Below, piece after piece: positions 27,401 through 39,314 of a DNA stretch of 64,000 bases. Position 1 is the first letter of the stretch; every line of letters begins with the position of its first letter. A program made the position numbers and the translations under genes. The stretch is from Omphiscola glabra. Its lineage: Eukaryota; Mollusca; Gastropoda; Lymnaeidae. The stretch is from NCBI GenBank assembly GCA_964017045.1, contig OZ024811.1:9201674-9265673 (forward strand), in the 5' to 3' direction. The notes beneath the pieces were generated by a model. That model was given only the letters and a program-made list of their open reading frames with translations. It had not been told where the DNA came from and ran no database searches.

Positions 27401-29080
27401 GAATATTTTAAACGGTTGTAATAATTGGAAAAGCTTTTCGGGCGTGGGAAAAACATCTAACTAAAGTTTTATCGCATTCAGAAGAATGGTATAGGAGCGC
27501 ATACAGAAATTATTTTGTACAAAGCTCATATTAGAAAAAAAAGAATTTGGGGCCAACCGCTGAAAACGGAATATTTTAAAAGTATTGTAATTACTCATTA
27601 ACATGCGCGACTTTATGAACAACCTTTCAAAAAAGTTTTGTTGCAATCACATGAATGGTGTAGGAGCGCATACGGTTTGAAATTATATTTATATAGCTCC
27701 TATAAGAAAAAACGAACATGGGGCCCCTGGCTCAAAACGGAATATTATAAAATGGTTCTAATAATTTAGAAACCTTTGCGGGCATGATCGCAACATCTCG
27801 TCAAAGTTTTAGCGTATTCGAATAAATGGTGTAGGAGCGCAGACGAAACCTATAGTTTACAAAGCTCATATAAGAAAAAAAATGATTTTGGGGCCAACGG
27901 CCAAAACAAAATATTTTAAAAGTTTTATAATGACTCTGTAAGATGCGCGAGCTTATGGAATACAACTCTCCAATGTTTTGTCGCAATCGCATGAATGGTG
28001 TAGGAGCGCATTCGGTTTGAAACTATATTTATATAGCTCATATGAGAAAAAACGAACATGGGGCCCCTGGCTCAAAACGTAATATTATAAAACGGTTGTA
28101 ATCATTTATTAACCTTTGTGGGCATGCTCGCAACATCTCGTCAAAGTTTTAGCGTATTCGAATAAATGGTGTAGGAGCGCAGACGAAATCTATTGTTTAC
28201 AAAGCTCATATTAGAAAAAAAACGATTTTTGGGCCAACGGCCAAAACGAAATATTTTAAAAGTGTTATAATGACTCAGTAAAATGCGCGAGCTTATGGAA
28301 TACAACTCTCCAATGTTTTGTCGCAATCGCATGAATGGTGTAGGAGCGCATTCGGTTTGAAACTATATTTATATAGCTCATATTAGAAAAAACGAACATG
28401 GGGCCCCTGGCTCAAAACGGAATATTTTAAAACGTTTGTAATAATTTAGAAACCTTTGTGGGCATGCTCGCAACATCTCGTCAAAGTTTTAGCGTATTCA
28501 AATAAATGGTGTAGGAGCGCAGACGAAATATATTGTTTACAAAGCTCATATAAGAAAAAAAAACGATTTTGGGGCCAACGGCCAAAACAAAATATTTTAA
28601 AAGTGTTATAATGACCCAGTAAAATGCGCGAGCTTATGGAATACAACTCTACAATGTTTTGTCGCAATCGCATAAATGGTGTAGGAGCGCATACGGTTTG
28701 AAACTATATTTATATAGCTCATATAAGAAAAAACGAACACGGGGCCCCTGGCTCAAAACGGAATATTTTAAAACGTTTATAATTATTTCCAAACCTTTGT
28801 GGGCGTGCTTGTAACATTTTACCCAAGGTTTAGCGCATTCAGACGAATGGCGTAGGAGCGCAGACGGAAATATTTTTTACAAAGCTCGTATAAGAAAAAA
28901 AACGAATGAATGGCCAACGGCCGAAAACGAAATAATTGAAAAGTTTTTTAATTTCGCAGTTAAATGCCCAGGTAGGTGGCCAACAACTCACCAAAGTTTT
29001 GTTGCAATCGCATGAATGGTGTGGGAGCGCATACGAGACAAACATACATACATACATACATTCATTTTTATATATATAGA
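24473..29080 (+). mobile_element. Mosaic repetitive element, copy 2, head-to-tail with copy 1
   Basis: Starts with the same actagcgagtaccc block directly at the tatatatatag end of copy 1 and ends with the same (CATA)n-tatatatataga tail at about 29040-29080. The first roughly 2.5 kb is almost identical to copy 1. It is about 690 bp longer, which matches two extra 340-bp core dimers in 27.3-28.7 kb. Short minus-strand open frames here are translations of the monomers. Confidence 0.6.
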
Positions 29081-29599
29081 TTTCGATTAGTAAATACTTA
29101 CATATTATTTATTTATAAGTATAACTGTAGGTTCAAAGTCATCATAAAGAAAGATAAATGGACAAAAACAATCTTAGCACTTATAAATAGAATTCTTTCT
29201 TCCGAGTGGTAACAGAATGTGGCTGTCACAGAATGAAACTGTCATAATGTATGGTTCACACAGTGCTGGTTTGTTCCAGGAATGGCGTTACACTGCGTGC
29301 TGTTACTGAAGCATTGTACGGCGTGTTTGTCTTATTTTCTTTCTCTGTTTTTCTACTGTATTGCCGTCGACTTTATTGATTCAATATATAACAACTATTT
29401 GTACCAAGTGGGTACAAAACATGTACATAACTGCACACCAAGTGCATACATAATCATTTATATGAACAACTACCCACGTTAACATCTATAATCAAAAATT
29501 TTTTTTTATAAAAATAATTTTCTCTAAACAAGAAACTAAAGTACAATTACATGAATGTTTCCTAGGGGCGTCATTTAAGTTTTTTTCAAAAAGTGGGGG

Positions 29600-30258
29600 G
29601 ATGCAAAACCAAAACTTGGTTGCTGAAGGCGCCACGGCACATAGCAATTTAAATATGAACCGGCAAATTCAGTGTGGTTGCGCCGTGCCGTGCGTCCGCG
29701 GCAGCACCCCTGTGGCAACTTGGGGGCGTCCACATGGGGTTTGCCTCTTCGTGGCGTGGCGGACTAGTAGGGGGATTCGTTCACCCGAAGCCAAAAACCC
29801 CGGCCGACCACATGACTCCTAACGGAACGTGAGTAGCAGTGTCTAACATGATGACTTGTTGCCGTTGATGGATATGAGGTAAGGGTGGCGAATGCCTGTA
29901 CAGATGATTTTAGCTACGCGGCCGTGAGAAAGCCGCTCCTAGGCAAACGTTTCGTTCCACCTTAACGTCCCGACCGAAAGACTACCTGTGCGGTGAGAGG
30001 TAGTAACGCAACACCATCCCTCCGGAGTGTAAGCAAAGCCGTCCTGATTCCCGAGAGTGGACCGCGAAAGCTTTAAACGCAGCATTTTCTGTCGACCGGG
30101 CGTCCCCTAGGCCAGGGGGGAGGTTCCCGGCGCGCCATAGCACGGTCTGTCAGCGGGAGACCCGGCGCCTGGCCCATGTGGGGGTTTGCTGGGGGGGGGT
30201 GCATTAAGAGCTCGCGCTCGACGGCCCACCGACGCCATCTCCTATGTGACGTTATTAG
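29600..30258 (+). mobile_element. GC-rich dispersed element, longest copy
   Basis: GC-rich block in AT-rich surroundings. Shares, in order, 'ttttagctacgcggccgtga', 'aacgtcccgaccgaaagact', ctccggagtg, tcgaccgggc and 'gctcgacggcccaccgacgc' with the copy at 35945-36360, and the final part with 48765-49010. All copies end close to 'gacgccatctcc' but start at different points, the pattern of 5'-truncated retroposed copies. No protein domain recognised; it could be a SINE or a LINE 3' end. Confidence 0.65.
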
Positions 30259-31316
30259 TGGGGTTGTGCAAATGCCCTTCTGCTTCTGTGACAGAACCTT
30301 GCCAGAAAGGCCACTTTTCTTAACAACAATCAGCACATCTGTTGTTGGCAAGCTCTTTGATATTTCATTGGCTAGTTACTGAATCCATGCTTTTGTGTGA
30401 TTTGACATCAAAATAACTGGCTTTTCAGACTTACCAATTAAAAAAAAAAATTTAGAATAAGCAGAGAATCTGAAATTATTTTTTTTAAATGTGTTAATTT
30501 ATCATAATTTTTTAAGAAAAGAAAATGTTATTTGTTCAAATATAAATATTTTTTCCCACATTTTGGGATATTTTGCGTTAATAATAACATCTCAGAATTA
30601 GGTCTAAGAATGACATATCAGAATGACGTGTCAGAATGACATCTGAGAATGAAGTTTTTGAAAAAAAACTGTTTAATGTAAAATTATCTGGGTCCAGAAA
30701 TTTAGAAAATTACATCACTAATTAATGCGTTAAAAATCACCATTGAAGCAACATTTTTCTCTCTAAAGGATCGAACATTGAATGAAACAATTGTAAATTC
30801 AAGTTTGCGTAACGTAACTACCAAGTATCCTTATTAACATACGAGTTAACATTATGTACTCCTTGAATTTTTTCAATTGTTTGTATTATCTTAAGAGTAT
30901 CACTTGTAGACAAAAGTACTTTTATTTGAATAATTTACAGAGAGACAAATTATGACAAGTCACATCACCTCATTACCCGAGTAGGAACACATTGTGATGG
31001 GTCCGCATAATGTTTTGCTTGGTTGTAAAACAAAAATCAATTTAACAGCTGAAATTATGAACATCTGTCGAAAGGTTTCAAGCTGAAAAAATTCTCCCAC
31101 ATGAGGAAACTAATTTTATACAATAACACATCTGATATGTGGAACAGTACAACCGTGTTTCATTAAATTAATTGTAAACGTTTATCTGCAAATTGTTGTC
31201 ATCTGTATCTTCATGAAGTAAATTTCCTGTTATAAAATATTTAACAATACTTGTTCCACTAGTGTTTACAGTCTACGCATAGTTGTTGTGTTTTTTTTTC
31301 TGTAATCCTTTTATGA
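30259..31316. other. Unit A left part, no gene seen
   Basis: Aligns with unit B from about 48390 onward. Includes a short degenerate repeat of 'agaatgacat' type near 30590-30650. No coding frame recognised. Confidence 0.5.
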
Positions 31317-31590
31317 GCATGACAAGGTTATTCATGACAAGGTTATTCATGACAAGGTTATTCATGACAAGGTTATTCATGACAAGGTTATTCATGACAA
31401 GGTTATTCATGACAAGGTTATTCATGACAAGGTTATTCATGACAAGGTTATTCATGACAAGGTTATTCATGACAAGGTTTTTCATGACAAGGTTATTCAT
31501 GACAAGGTTATTCATGACAAGGTTTTTCATGACAAGGTTATTCATGACAAGGTTATTCATGACAAGGTTTTTCATGACAAGGTTATTCAT
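31317..31590. repeat. 15-bp tandem array (gacaaggttattcat)
   Basis: Eighteen copies of 'gacaaggttattcat', with ggtttttcat variants in three. It is open on both strands because 15 is a multiple of three. The corresponding part of unit B, around 49.6 kb, lacks the array. Confidence 0.92.
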
Positions 31591-32924
31591 CTATCGTTAA
31601 AGTAGGATATAATATTCTATTTCTTATATTTAGTATGGGAAAGAAATATGCCTAAAATACTAGTAATTTAAACCGAGTTTTGAGTTTACTACCATAACTT
31701 CAGGAATGTACACATATTATCTGTCAGAGGTGTTTTTAAAGGAGCTTAACAGACTACTCCTGACAGTGTTACATTATTTTGGAAGGAGCAAATCTAGGTC
31801 AACCCCAATTAATTAACTTCACAAAACAAGGTCCACGGGTCTAGGTTTGGATCATTCAGTTCTGGCGAGGACGCCGGATCATTAGCTTCGGACGAAAGCT
31901 TCATCTCCGCTCAAGACTACTATACCCAAGCACCGCGTAGAATGGCCAGACTTTCAAGAGTTCATCAACAACTAAACCGAGGGAAATCATTGCACGGCTC
32001 ATGGTAACTTCAGTTGTCACCCACTTGGAGCTGTATTCAAGCCCAGACATTCCCAATTTTTATAAGGCATCTATCCATGATCACAACCATGTTTCTATTA
32101 TTTTAATGTCGTCCACTCAATTTCTGATTTCATTTCTATTTCACTGTAGAAAGAGTTATGAATGTTGTCTAATTTGTATAATTCCAATGTAAAATATCAC
32201 TTGAAAACAAATGATATTAACATATTTTGAACCAAAAAAATAACAATATACATGTTTTCACAATATTTTCGAAAACTAGCGTCAAAATTAAAAATTCCAT
32301 ATAAAATATTAAAACATTTAAAGAAAATGAAACTAACCAAAAGTTATCACGGAGTCAAAATATGTTATTTATTAAAATGTACAAACGGAAATTATTTTTT
32401 AAAATAAATTTCATTTGATTTTAAGTGCTATAAAGCCAAGTTAAGAATACAATGTTCATTCAAACTACATCATTCCTGTTGTATATGTTAAGGGAATAAA
32501 CGCTAAGAGAAACACACTGTGGAACAGCGTTGCATTTTCAGATCAATCATTATCGTCCCATTTAAATTCTTTCCTTTAGTTATGCCTAAAATTGTTTACA
32601 AATTCATTTTTGACGGGCATTGGCCTTGCTTGGGAGTAATGTAATTTTTAGCAATCTGCAAAATGATATGAAATGTCACATAACTTTTGGTCAACAGTTA
32701 ATATCAATAATGTTTCAAAAATAAAGATCCCAGTTATTGAATTATATTGTGACAAAAAGCATGGACGCTCTCTGAAGACACTTAAAAGTACAAAACAAGT
32801 TCAGTACACAAACAATGCTCGTAATGGAGGCGCCGTGTGTCTTGGTGTTATTTCACTCCACAAACAAAAGAGAAACAAACAACAACCACACAAAGCACTG
32901 GGAAAAAAATAAAATTTGAAACTT
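31591..32924. other. Upstream region of peptide gene A with a block shared by all three units
   Basis: A block at about 31743-32110 contains 'ttggaaggagcaaatctagg' and cggatcattag, and recurs near 49810-50160 (unit B) and 55630-55930 (unit C). I see no conserved reading frame, so it is best described as duplicated flank or an old repeat. Confidence 0.45.
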
Positions 32925-34218
32925 TTAGAACAACGGCACTATCACACGCCTATTGTCTTTTATAACAACGGCACTATCACACGCCTATTGTCTTTTAGAA
33001 CAACGGCACTATCACACGCCTATTGTCTCTTAGAACAACGGCACTATCACACGCCTGTTGTCTTTTAGAACAACGGCACTATCACACGCCTATTGTCTTT
33101 TAGAACAACGGCACTATCACACGCCTATTGTCTTTTAGAACAACGGCACTATCAACACGCCTATTGTCTTTTAGAACAACGGCACTATCAAACGCCTATT
33201 GTCTTTTAGAACAACGGCACTATCACACGCCTGTTGTCTTTTAGAACAACGGCACTATCACACGCCTATTGTCTTTTAGAACAACGGCACTATCACACGC
33301 CTATTGTCTTTTAGAACAACGGCACTATCAAACGCCTATTGTCTTTTAGAACAACGGCACTATCACACGCCTGTTGTCTTTTAGAACAACGGCACTATCA
33401 CACGCCTATTGTCTTTTAGAACAACGGCACTATCACACGCCTGTTTTCTTTAGGAACAACGGCACTATCACACGCCTGTTGTCTATTAGAACAACGGCAC
33501 TATCACACGCCTATTGTCTTTTAGAACAACGGCACTATCACACGCCTGTTGTCTTTTAGAACAACGGCACTATCACACGCCTATTGTCTTTTAGAACAAC
33601 GGCACTATCACACGCCTGTTGTCTTTTAGAACAACGGCACTATCACACGCCTGTTGTCTTTTAGAACAACGGCACTATCACACGCCTATTGTCTTTTAGA
33701 ACAACGGCACTATCACACGCCTATTGTCTTTTAGAACAACGGCACTATCACACGCCTGTTGTCTTTTAGAACAACGGCACTATCACACGCCTATTGTCTT
33801 TTAGAACAACGGCACTATCACACGCCTATTGTCTTTTAGAACAACGGCACTATCACACGCCTGTTGTCTTTTAGAACAACGGCACTATCACACGCCTATT
33901 GTCTTTTAGAACAACGGCACTATCAAACGCCTATTGTCTTTTAGAACAACGGCACTATCACACGCCTGTTGTCCTTTAGAACAACGTCACGATCACACGC
34001 CTGTTGTCTTTTAGAACAATGGCACTATCACACGCCTGTTGTCTTTTAGAACAACGGCACTATCACAAGCCTGTTGTCTTTTAGAACAACGGCACTATCA
34101 CAAACCTATTGTCTTTTAGAACAACGGCACTATCACACGCCTATTGTCTTTTAGAACAACGGCACTATCACACGCATATTGTCTTTTAGAACAACGGCAC
34201 TATCACACGCCTGTTGTC
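32925..34218. repeat. 35-bp minisatellite, about 37 copies, found only in unit A
   Basis: Unit 'ttagaacaacggcactatca' plus cacgcctattgtctt (35 bp), with a common g/a variant (cctgttgtc or cctattgtc). Flanks on both sides align with unit C around 57.5-57.75 kb, where no array exists, so it arose after duplication. It ends about 450 bp upstream of the TATA box of gene A. There are no variable spacers, so it is not CRISPR. Confidence 0.93.
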
Positions 34219-34670
34219 CGAATTTCACTTTTGGTATCGGGGACAAATTATCCAACTCTGAGATCATGGAAAGTGCTTATGTGTACTACATGATCGACTT
34301 GCCAAACGAGAGTAGACTTCGGGGTTAAAATTCATCGACAAGAAAAATTGCTTTTGTATACCCATTTCCTTGTATCTTCCTATCTAGTTTCCTTTGTAAA
34401 GAATCAATACTGTCTGTTTTTAGAGTTTCCAGCTAACCGACTGTCATGCGTTATAACAGATTATGCATTTGTTCATGCGACACATTTATGTCAGCTTGCA
34501 CTTTAACCAGGCACTGGCGAGAAATTCAAAATGTTTGTCTGTTAGACACTTGATTTCGATAGCCATTTTAAAAGTGCAACATTTTTATTACAATCTCTTA
34601 AACAACAATGTTAAGAATTGAAATGAAAGCAATTATTTAAATAAGAATACATGAGGACTTAGATTAGGTA

Positions 34671-34678
34671 TATAAATA
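34671..34678 (+). promoter_or_regulatory. TATA box of peptide gene A
   Basis: 'ggtatataaatagaac' places TATAAATA 56 bp upstream of the start codon at 34727. The same sequence occurs at 51541-51548 and 58204-58211 before the other two copies, at almost the same distance. Confidence 0.75.
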
Positions 34679-34726
34679 GAACTAAAGTAAAGCCACATCA
34701 TAGGAAGAAAGAAGAAGCTAATCAAC

Positions 34727-36815
34727 ATGAAGCCATCAATGTATCTCGTGCTAGCATTTCTTTGTCTTTGGGGGACTTCCTTCGTTCATGGGGGTAAGTA
34801 GGAATGACGCTTTCTGTATCAACGGAAACAATGCAAAAATTAGTACATTAATTTTCTCTGAATTAAAACAGTCACAAAAGTATTATAAATGATACATATT
34901 TTAAAACTTAACCAATGTAATTATAATGTTGTACTGTTACTCTATACAGGTACAAATGCTGATAATGGGATTGAACTTGTTAAGGATTCAATTCCTGATC
35001 ATGCAGAACTTCTAAAGAGAGAAGACAACTCCCCAAAAAGGTAAACACAATCTTGTTGCCCGATTGCTCGTGATCTTACATCTGATGATATTCTTTACAT
35101 TAGGATGGGAAGGGGCCGTATTTATAGACTTGTTATGTATGGCTTGGCTAACGGATATGGTTTCATGTAAAAATGATGGGGGAAAGCATAATTATAATTA
35201 GCAGGGCTTTGGGTACACATCAACAATACATTATTATAACGATACAATAGCATATGGCATCCTTACGTCTTACTGACATGATGATGTGGCTATTGACTGA
35301 TTCATCAAATGGCTTACGAGGCCGATCTTAAAATGACAGACTCGTCTGCACTTCTTGCAAGAGAGCCTTGTCTCCTACTCTAAGGCTTTTTTTTTGTTGC
35401 AAATGCTTTGTTTCGCAGATCGTCTGCCGTTTTGAACATTTCATCTACTTTTGTTCGCCATCTGGAACGTTGCTTAGTGATGAACTCCCATTCGTACATT
35501 TTAATGTTGGCTTTCCTCATGTTCGTTTTGCAATCAACATATATTTACACATATGCTAGGCTTTACCCGGGTCTGATTTTTATGAGAAAATATCAGGTGT
35601 GTCCAAGTTTTTTTTTTTAATGGGATAACTTCTCATTTTCTGTAAGAGAAGATACTGTCGTTCATTTTATAACAAAGACTTACAAAGCAACAGTTGCAGT
35701 ATTTCGAAAATATCAATACTTTCCTGTACCAGGCTAAGGAAAAGATTCACTGGCGCACACATGCCTGAAGTGAAAGGACGGCCCACGATAAATCTCTGTG
35801 TGTTTTCGCTTACGCAAAATAATGATGAGGAACAAAAATGACTTTAAAAAAACCGTTTGTAAAGAAAAAATCAACCTTTTTTACCGGCCTTCAGCAAATC
35901 TGCACGAAGCTCGCTGTGTAACAGGGGTATATGAACAATAGCAATAACGAATGATAGTCGCTGTTAATGGATATGAGGCTTGGGTGGCGACCAAAACCCA
36001 TGCCCATGATTTTAGCTACGCGGCCGTGAGAAAGCCGCTCCTAGGCAACCGTTTCGTCCCGCCACTACTAACGTCCCGACCGAAAGACTCCTTGGGCGGT
36101 GGGGGGTGGTAACGTAACACTTACCCTCCGGAGTGGAAGCAAAGCCGTCCTGACCACAGAGAGTGGACTGCGGACGCTTTAAACGCAGCTTCAACAGTCG
36201 ACCGGGCTCCCTCTAGGAATGGGGGGAGTTCCCGATGTCCTTCCGCACGGGCTGGCGTCGGGGAAACCTTCAGTGCGCTGGCTTGTGTGGGAGGGCACCG
36301 GGGGGCATTAAGAGCTCGCGCTCGACGGCCCACCGACGCCATCTCCAATGCGACATTTTCAATGATAGTAGCCTATAAAATTAACCTATTTATCAGAATT
36401 CAGAATATATAACATGTGGAGTTGAAGGGATGAGTGGTTTTGATGAACAAGCAGGATGCACCACAAGCAAAATACATATAAAAGATATATTCTTTTTTAT
36501 ATACCGACTTTACATGAATCGCAAGTCATTATTATATGTTCGAGGATAGCATGGTAGATATCACTCGTTAAGACAAGTAAGAAACATTAGTCATAGTTAG
36601 AAGAAGTTCATAATTTCTTAATTTGTTATGATAGATGGTTCAAATTATTCATTAGTTCTTTCAATATGGTTGCAGACAGATTTCGAAACAATTTTTTTTT
36701 AGGTACTATTAATTTAAATACTAAAACAATTATATAGTTATTCAGTTGACTTTCTGCCCACAGATACATTCCAGCTGCCGCACTTGGATCTCTTGTTGGA
36801 GGAGGTGTTGGTTAA
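34727..36815 (+). CDS. Small secreted peptide precursor, copy A (intact)
   Basis: Coding exons 34727-34793, 34950-35040 and 36764-36815 give a 69-residue precursor with donors gtaagt, gtaaac and a further gtaag in the 3' UTR. Residues 1-22 are a signal peptide (MKPSMYLVLAFLCLW then TSFVHG, a hydrophobic core). An acidic spacer (TNADNGIELVKDS...) follows, then K45-R46, the linker EDNSP, K52-R53, and the last 16 residues YIPAAALGSLVGGGVG. Dibasic sites would be cut by a prohormone convertase or furin. The terminal Gly could serve for C-terminal amidation. The layout is that of a secreted bioactive peptide precursor, either neuropeptide or antimicrobial; I do not recognise the family. A 3' UTR exon starts at 38224 and an AATAAA lies at 38468. 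The start is the only Met in front of the hydrophobic segment with a nearby TATA box. Confidence 0.8.
35290..35600 (-). mobile_element. Decayed LINE fragment in intron 2 of gene A
   Basis: Matches in order the degraded pieces at 52640-52870 (unit B) and 58790-59000 (unit C): 'tcgtctgcacttct', 'gttcgccatctggaacg', 'gatgaactcccattcg'. The same words occur in better preserved form in the LINE tail at 52020-52465. Being shared by all units, it was inserted before the triplication. Confidence 0.6.
35945..36360 (+). mobile_element. GC-rich dispersed element, second copy (intron 2 of gene A)
   Basis: Aligns with 29855-30258 from 'ggatatgagg' through 'gacgccatctcc'. It is absent from the matching intron in units B and C, so it was inserted after the triplication. 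Open frames on its minus strand are chance. Confidence 0.65.
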
Positions 36816-38223
36816 TCTTCTCTTCACGTAAGAATATATTACGCCTCGACGATTATTAAGTGATTACTTTTCAAACAAAAATTGAACAAAAATTTTCAAT
36901 TTTTGTAACTCATTAGGTGCAAAAAAAAAGTATGGTGCAACGGTGATCTCAACAGAGCGCAAAATAAAGTTCCTAATAATTAAAAAATGCGGTAGTTGAA
37001 TGCATGACTTATTGAGTAACTTTAGTAGATGGGAAGTTAGAGCACTGACAACGCAATTGTTTCGTGTTTGTTTTCAGAAAATGACTAAAATTGTTGACGC
37101 TCATGTTCATAATCAAGTTTTTTAACATTCCGAGTTTAACACTACAAGTCCCTGATGGATGCGTCTTTAGAGATGTATATTCATTATGTGTATAGAAATG
37201 AAGTTCAGTATCAGAAATTACATCTTTATATGTATCAATTTGTTCTTACTTTACTTCCTGTTAAGGCGATTCAATTAAAGTTATGAGAGTGAGACGTGAT
37301 TTCAATTTTCAGAATAAAAGGCAGCCATAACAATGTTATAAGTTAAACTCTTTATTATTAAACTTGATTTAATGGCGGGAAAACATCCCAGGAAATAATA
37401 CAGTTGGGAAATTTACTGACAGTTCAGCAGATAACACTTGAAGTTTGAATTATATCCTCATTGATACCAGACTTTCTAAAAAAGACATGCGTATACAATG
37501 GCTAGCCAAGCACAGGCTTATCAAGCACTCTCGACTTTCTCCAATTAGCCATTGACCAGCCTCATTACTTGTTATGTCTGACCGCTGCTGCAGAAAGTAA
37601 CCCTGTTTAAAAAAAATAAAAATAAATAACTTTAATAAATTCTAGGCATGAGGAAGTAATTGATAAACAAAAATACCTCAACTTTTAGCAGTCTCGCGAC
37701 AAGGGATCCAAAAATTTTTTACGGGCAAAGGGGATTTGATTTGAGTATACCGACTTAGATGTGTAGTATTCCAACAAGTATATTCTTATTTAAGCAGTAG
37801 TACAAAGTCAGAGACTTACTTACGTTTTTGGTCGTATCGATCGCTGGCCAATATAAAATGCATTTACAGTCTCATGCAGTCGCACTCTTGTGCAAATAAT
37901 AAGTAGATTAATTTGAGGGCTAGTTACTAGGCCAACTACTAGTTCATTCGTGGACTTTGTTTATTTTAAAATCATTTCTCAATTTCATTTATAGTCATTA
38001 ATTTTCATTAATAATAAGATTACACTTATCTATTCAGTTTAATCATTTTAATTAAGAAGCGGATATTGCTTATAGCTTATCTTTCAGTAGTCATTTATCC
38101 TTTTTCTTATATGACACCCATTTTTGTTGTTGCTCTCTTGATCGTGTAACGAAATTTAAATTATTTGCTTAGTATCAAAAAACGTTTTTGAAAGTTCTGA
38201 CATGTATTTTTGTATATTTTTAG

Positions 38224-38490
38224 ATAACCAAAGATGAGAACAGACTTGATATGGAGACAGTGAAGGCGACGATATTCATACAATACAATTTTAATAATAC
38301 TATATCTTGAATTTTTATAGTCAGTTACCTATTTAGAAACAAAAGATATGTTGTCAATAAATAGCAAGCTCTGAGAAATATGATTAAATGACCAATTGGT
38401 AAATTACTGTCAATTTTATGCAAAACATTTTTTTAATGTTGTAGGCCTATGTATTGCTCTATTTCAAAATAAACCATTACATCTTAAATT
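38224..38490 (+). other. 3' UTR exon and polyadenylation signal of gene A
   Basis: Acceptor 'atatttttag' followed by ataaccaaagatgagaacag. The block is conserved at 54626 (B) and 60338 (C). It contains no continuation of the coding frame in A. AATAAA lies at 38468-38473. Confidence 0.6.
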
Positions 38491-39314
38491 TATATTCTTA
38501 TTATTGAAATATCTTTCAAAATAAAATAATTAACTCCTTTCCAGACCTTTTATAAACGATATGTCCTCAACTTCATTTTTGCATATGAGAACAAAAGCTA
38601 AATTATCTTTACCTATAAAAATTTTCTGTGAAGTCTAATTATTAACAGAACTTTAGGATTTAAGATATCTTTTGACCCTTCCATCAGTTAGCCAGAATAA
38701 CCAACGCATGGTAATAACATAAATTCTGTGACCTACGATGAATTTATTATGTCGTATTTTTTTATAAATCCCTTGAAGAATATCACATAAATCTAAGCAG
38801 GGTTTGCTTTGTAAATATCTCTTAAATTTAACCATTGTTTTGCTGTAAATATCCCCTAAGTTTAACCAGGTTTGGCTCGTAAATCTCCTTTAACAATTAA
38901 TTCGTGTTATGCTTGTAAATACACAATACAGCCACCAAGGCTTTTCACGATTGTTGAAGCAAAGCCATTGAAATAAATCACTTAAATCACTTCATGCATC
39001 ATTTTTACTTTATAATCTGATTAAACTGTAGAGATCGCATATCTCCTACACATAATAATATAGATAATACAAAAAAAATGGGAATAAACATTAAATTAAC
39101 TTGCAATTATAAAGGTGGAAAAATCTTTATTAAAAACAAAGATGGAAAAAGTTTTGATATAAAAAGTTGAACAAACATTGTATCCACTAACATCATAGCA
39201 AGTTTTAAAATCATAATTAATTTGCAACTACTAAACAATAGCTCATCTTAAGTTCAGAAAAAAATCTAAATATCTTTATAACGCCGTAGTTGTGTTGGAA
39301 ACGTTGACCAGTTC
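38491..39314. other. Right flank of unit A, no gene seen
   Basis: Includes a diverged repeat of 'gtaaatatc.cttaa.tttaacca' type at about 38810-38900. Homology with units B and C stops near 39254. The Helitron fragment begins about 60 bp later. Confidence 0.5.

Larger units (their letters stand above)
29231..39254 (+). repeat. Segmental duplication unit A (secreted-peptide gene copy A)
   Basis: Long stretches align by eye with 47.47-55.43 kb and, from about 31.74 kb, with 55.6-61.4 kb. Anchors include 'gcattgtacggcgtgtttg' (29310 and 47544), 'tgaatccatgcttttg' (30382 and 48434), the TATA/exon-1 block, and 'ataattaatttgcaact' at the right ends. Boundaries are approximate. Insertions found only in this unit are two GC-rich elements, a 15-bp array and a 35-bp array. 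Confidence 0.75.

Noticed and set aside
31273..31600. 105-codon open frames on both strands
   Set aside because: Both are translations of the 15-bp array; the period is a multiple of three.
35945..36360. GC-rich block as an rRNA or tRNA gene fragment
   Set aside because: No rRNA core motif or tRNA A/B box could be read; it recurs as a dispersed element with varied 5' ends.
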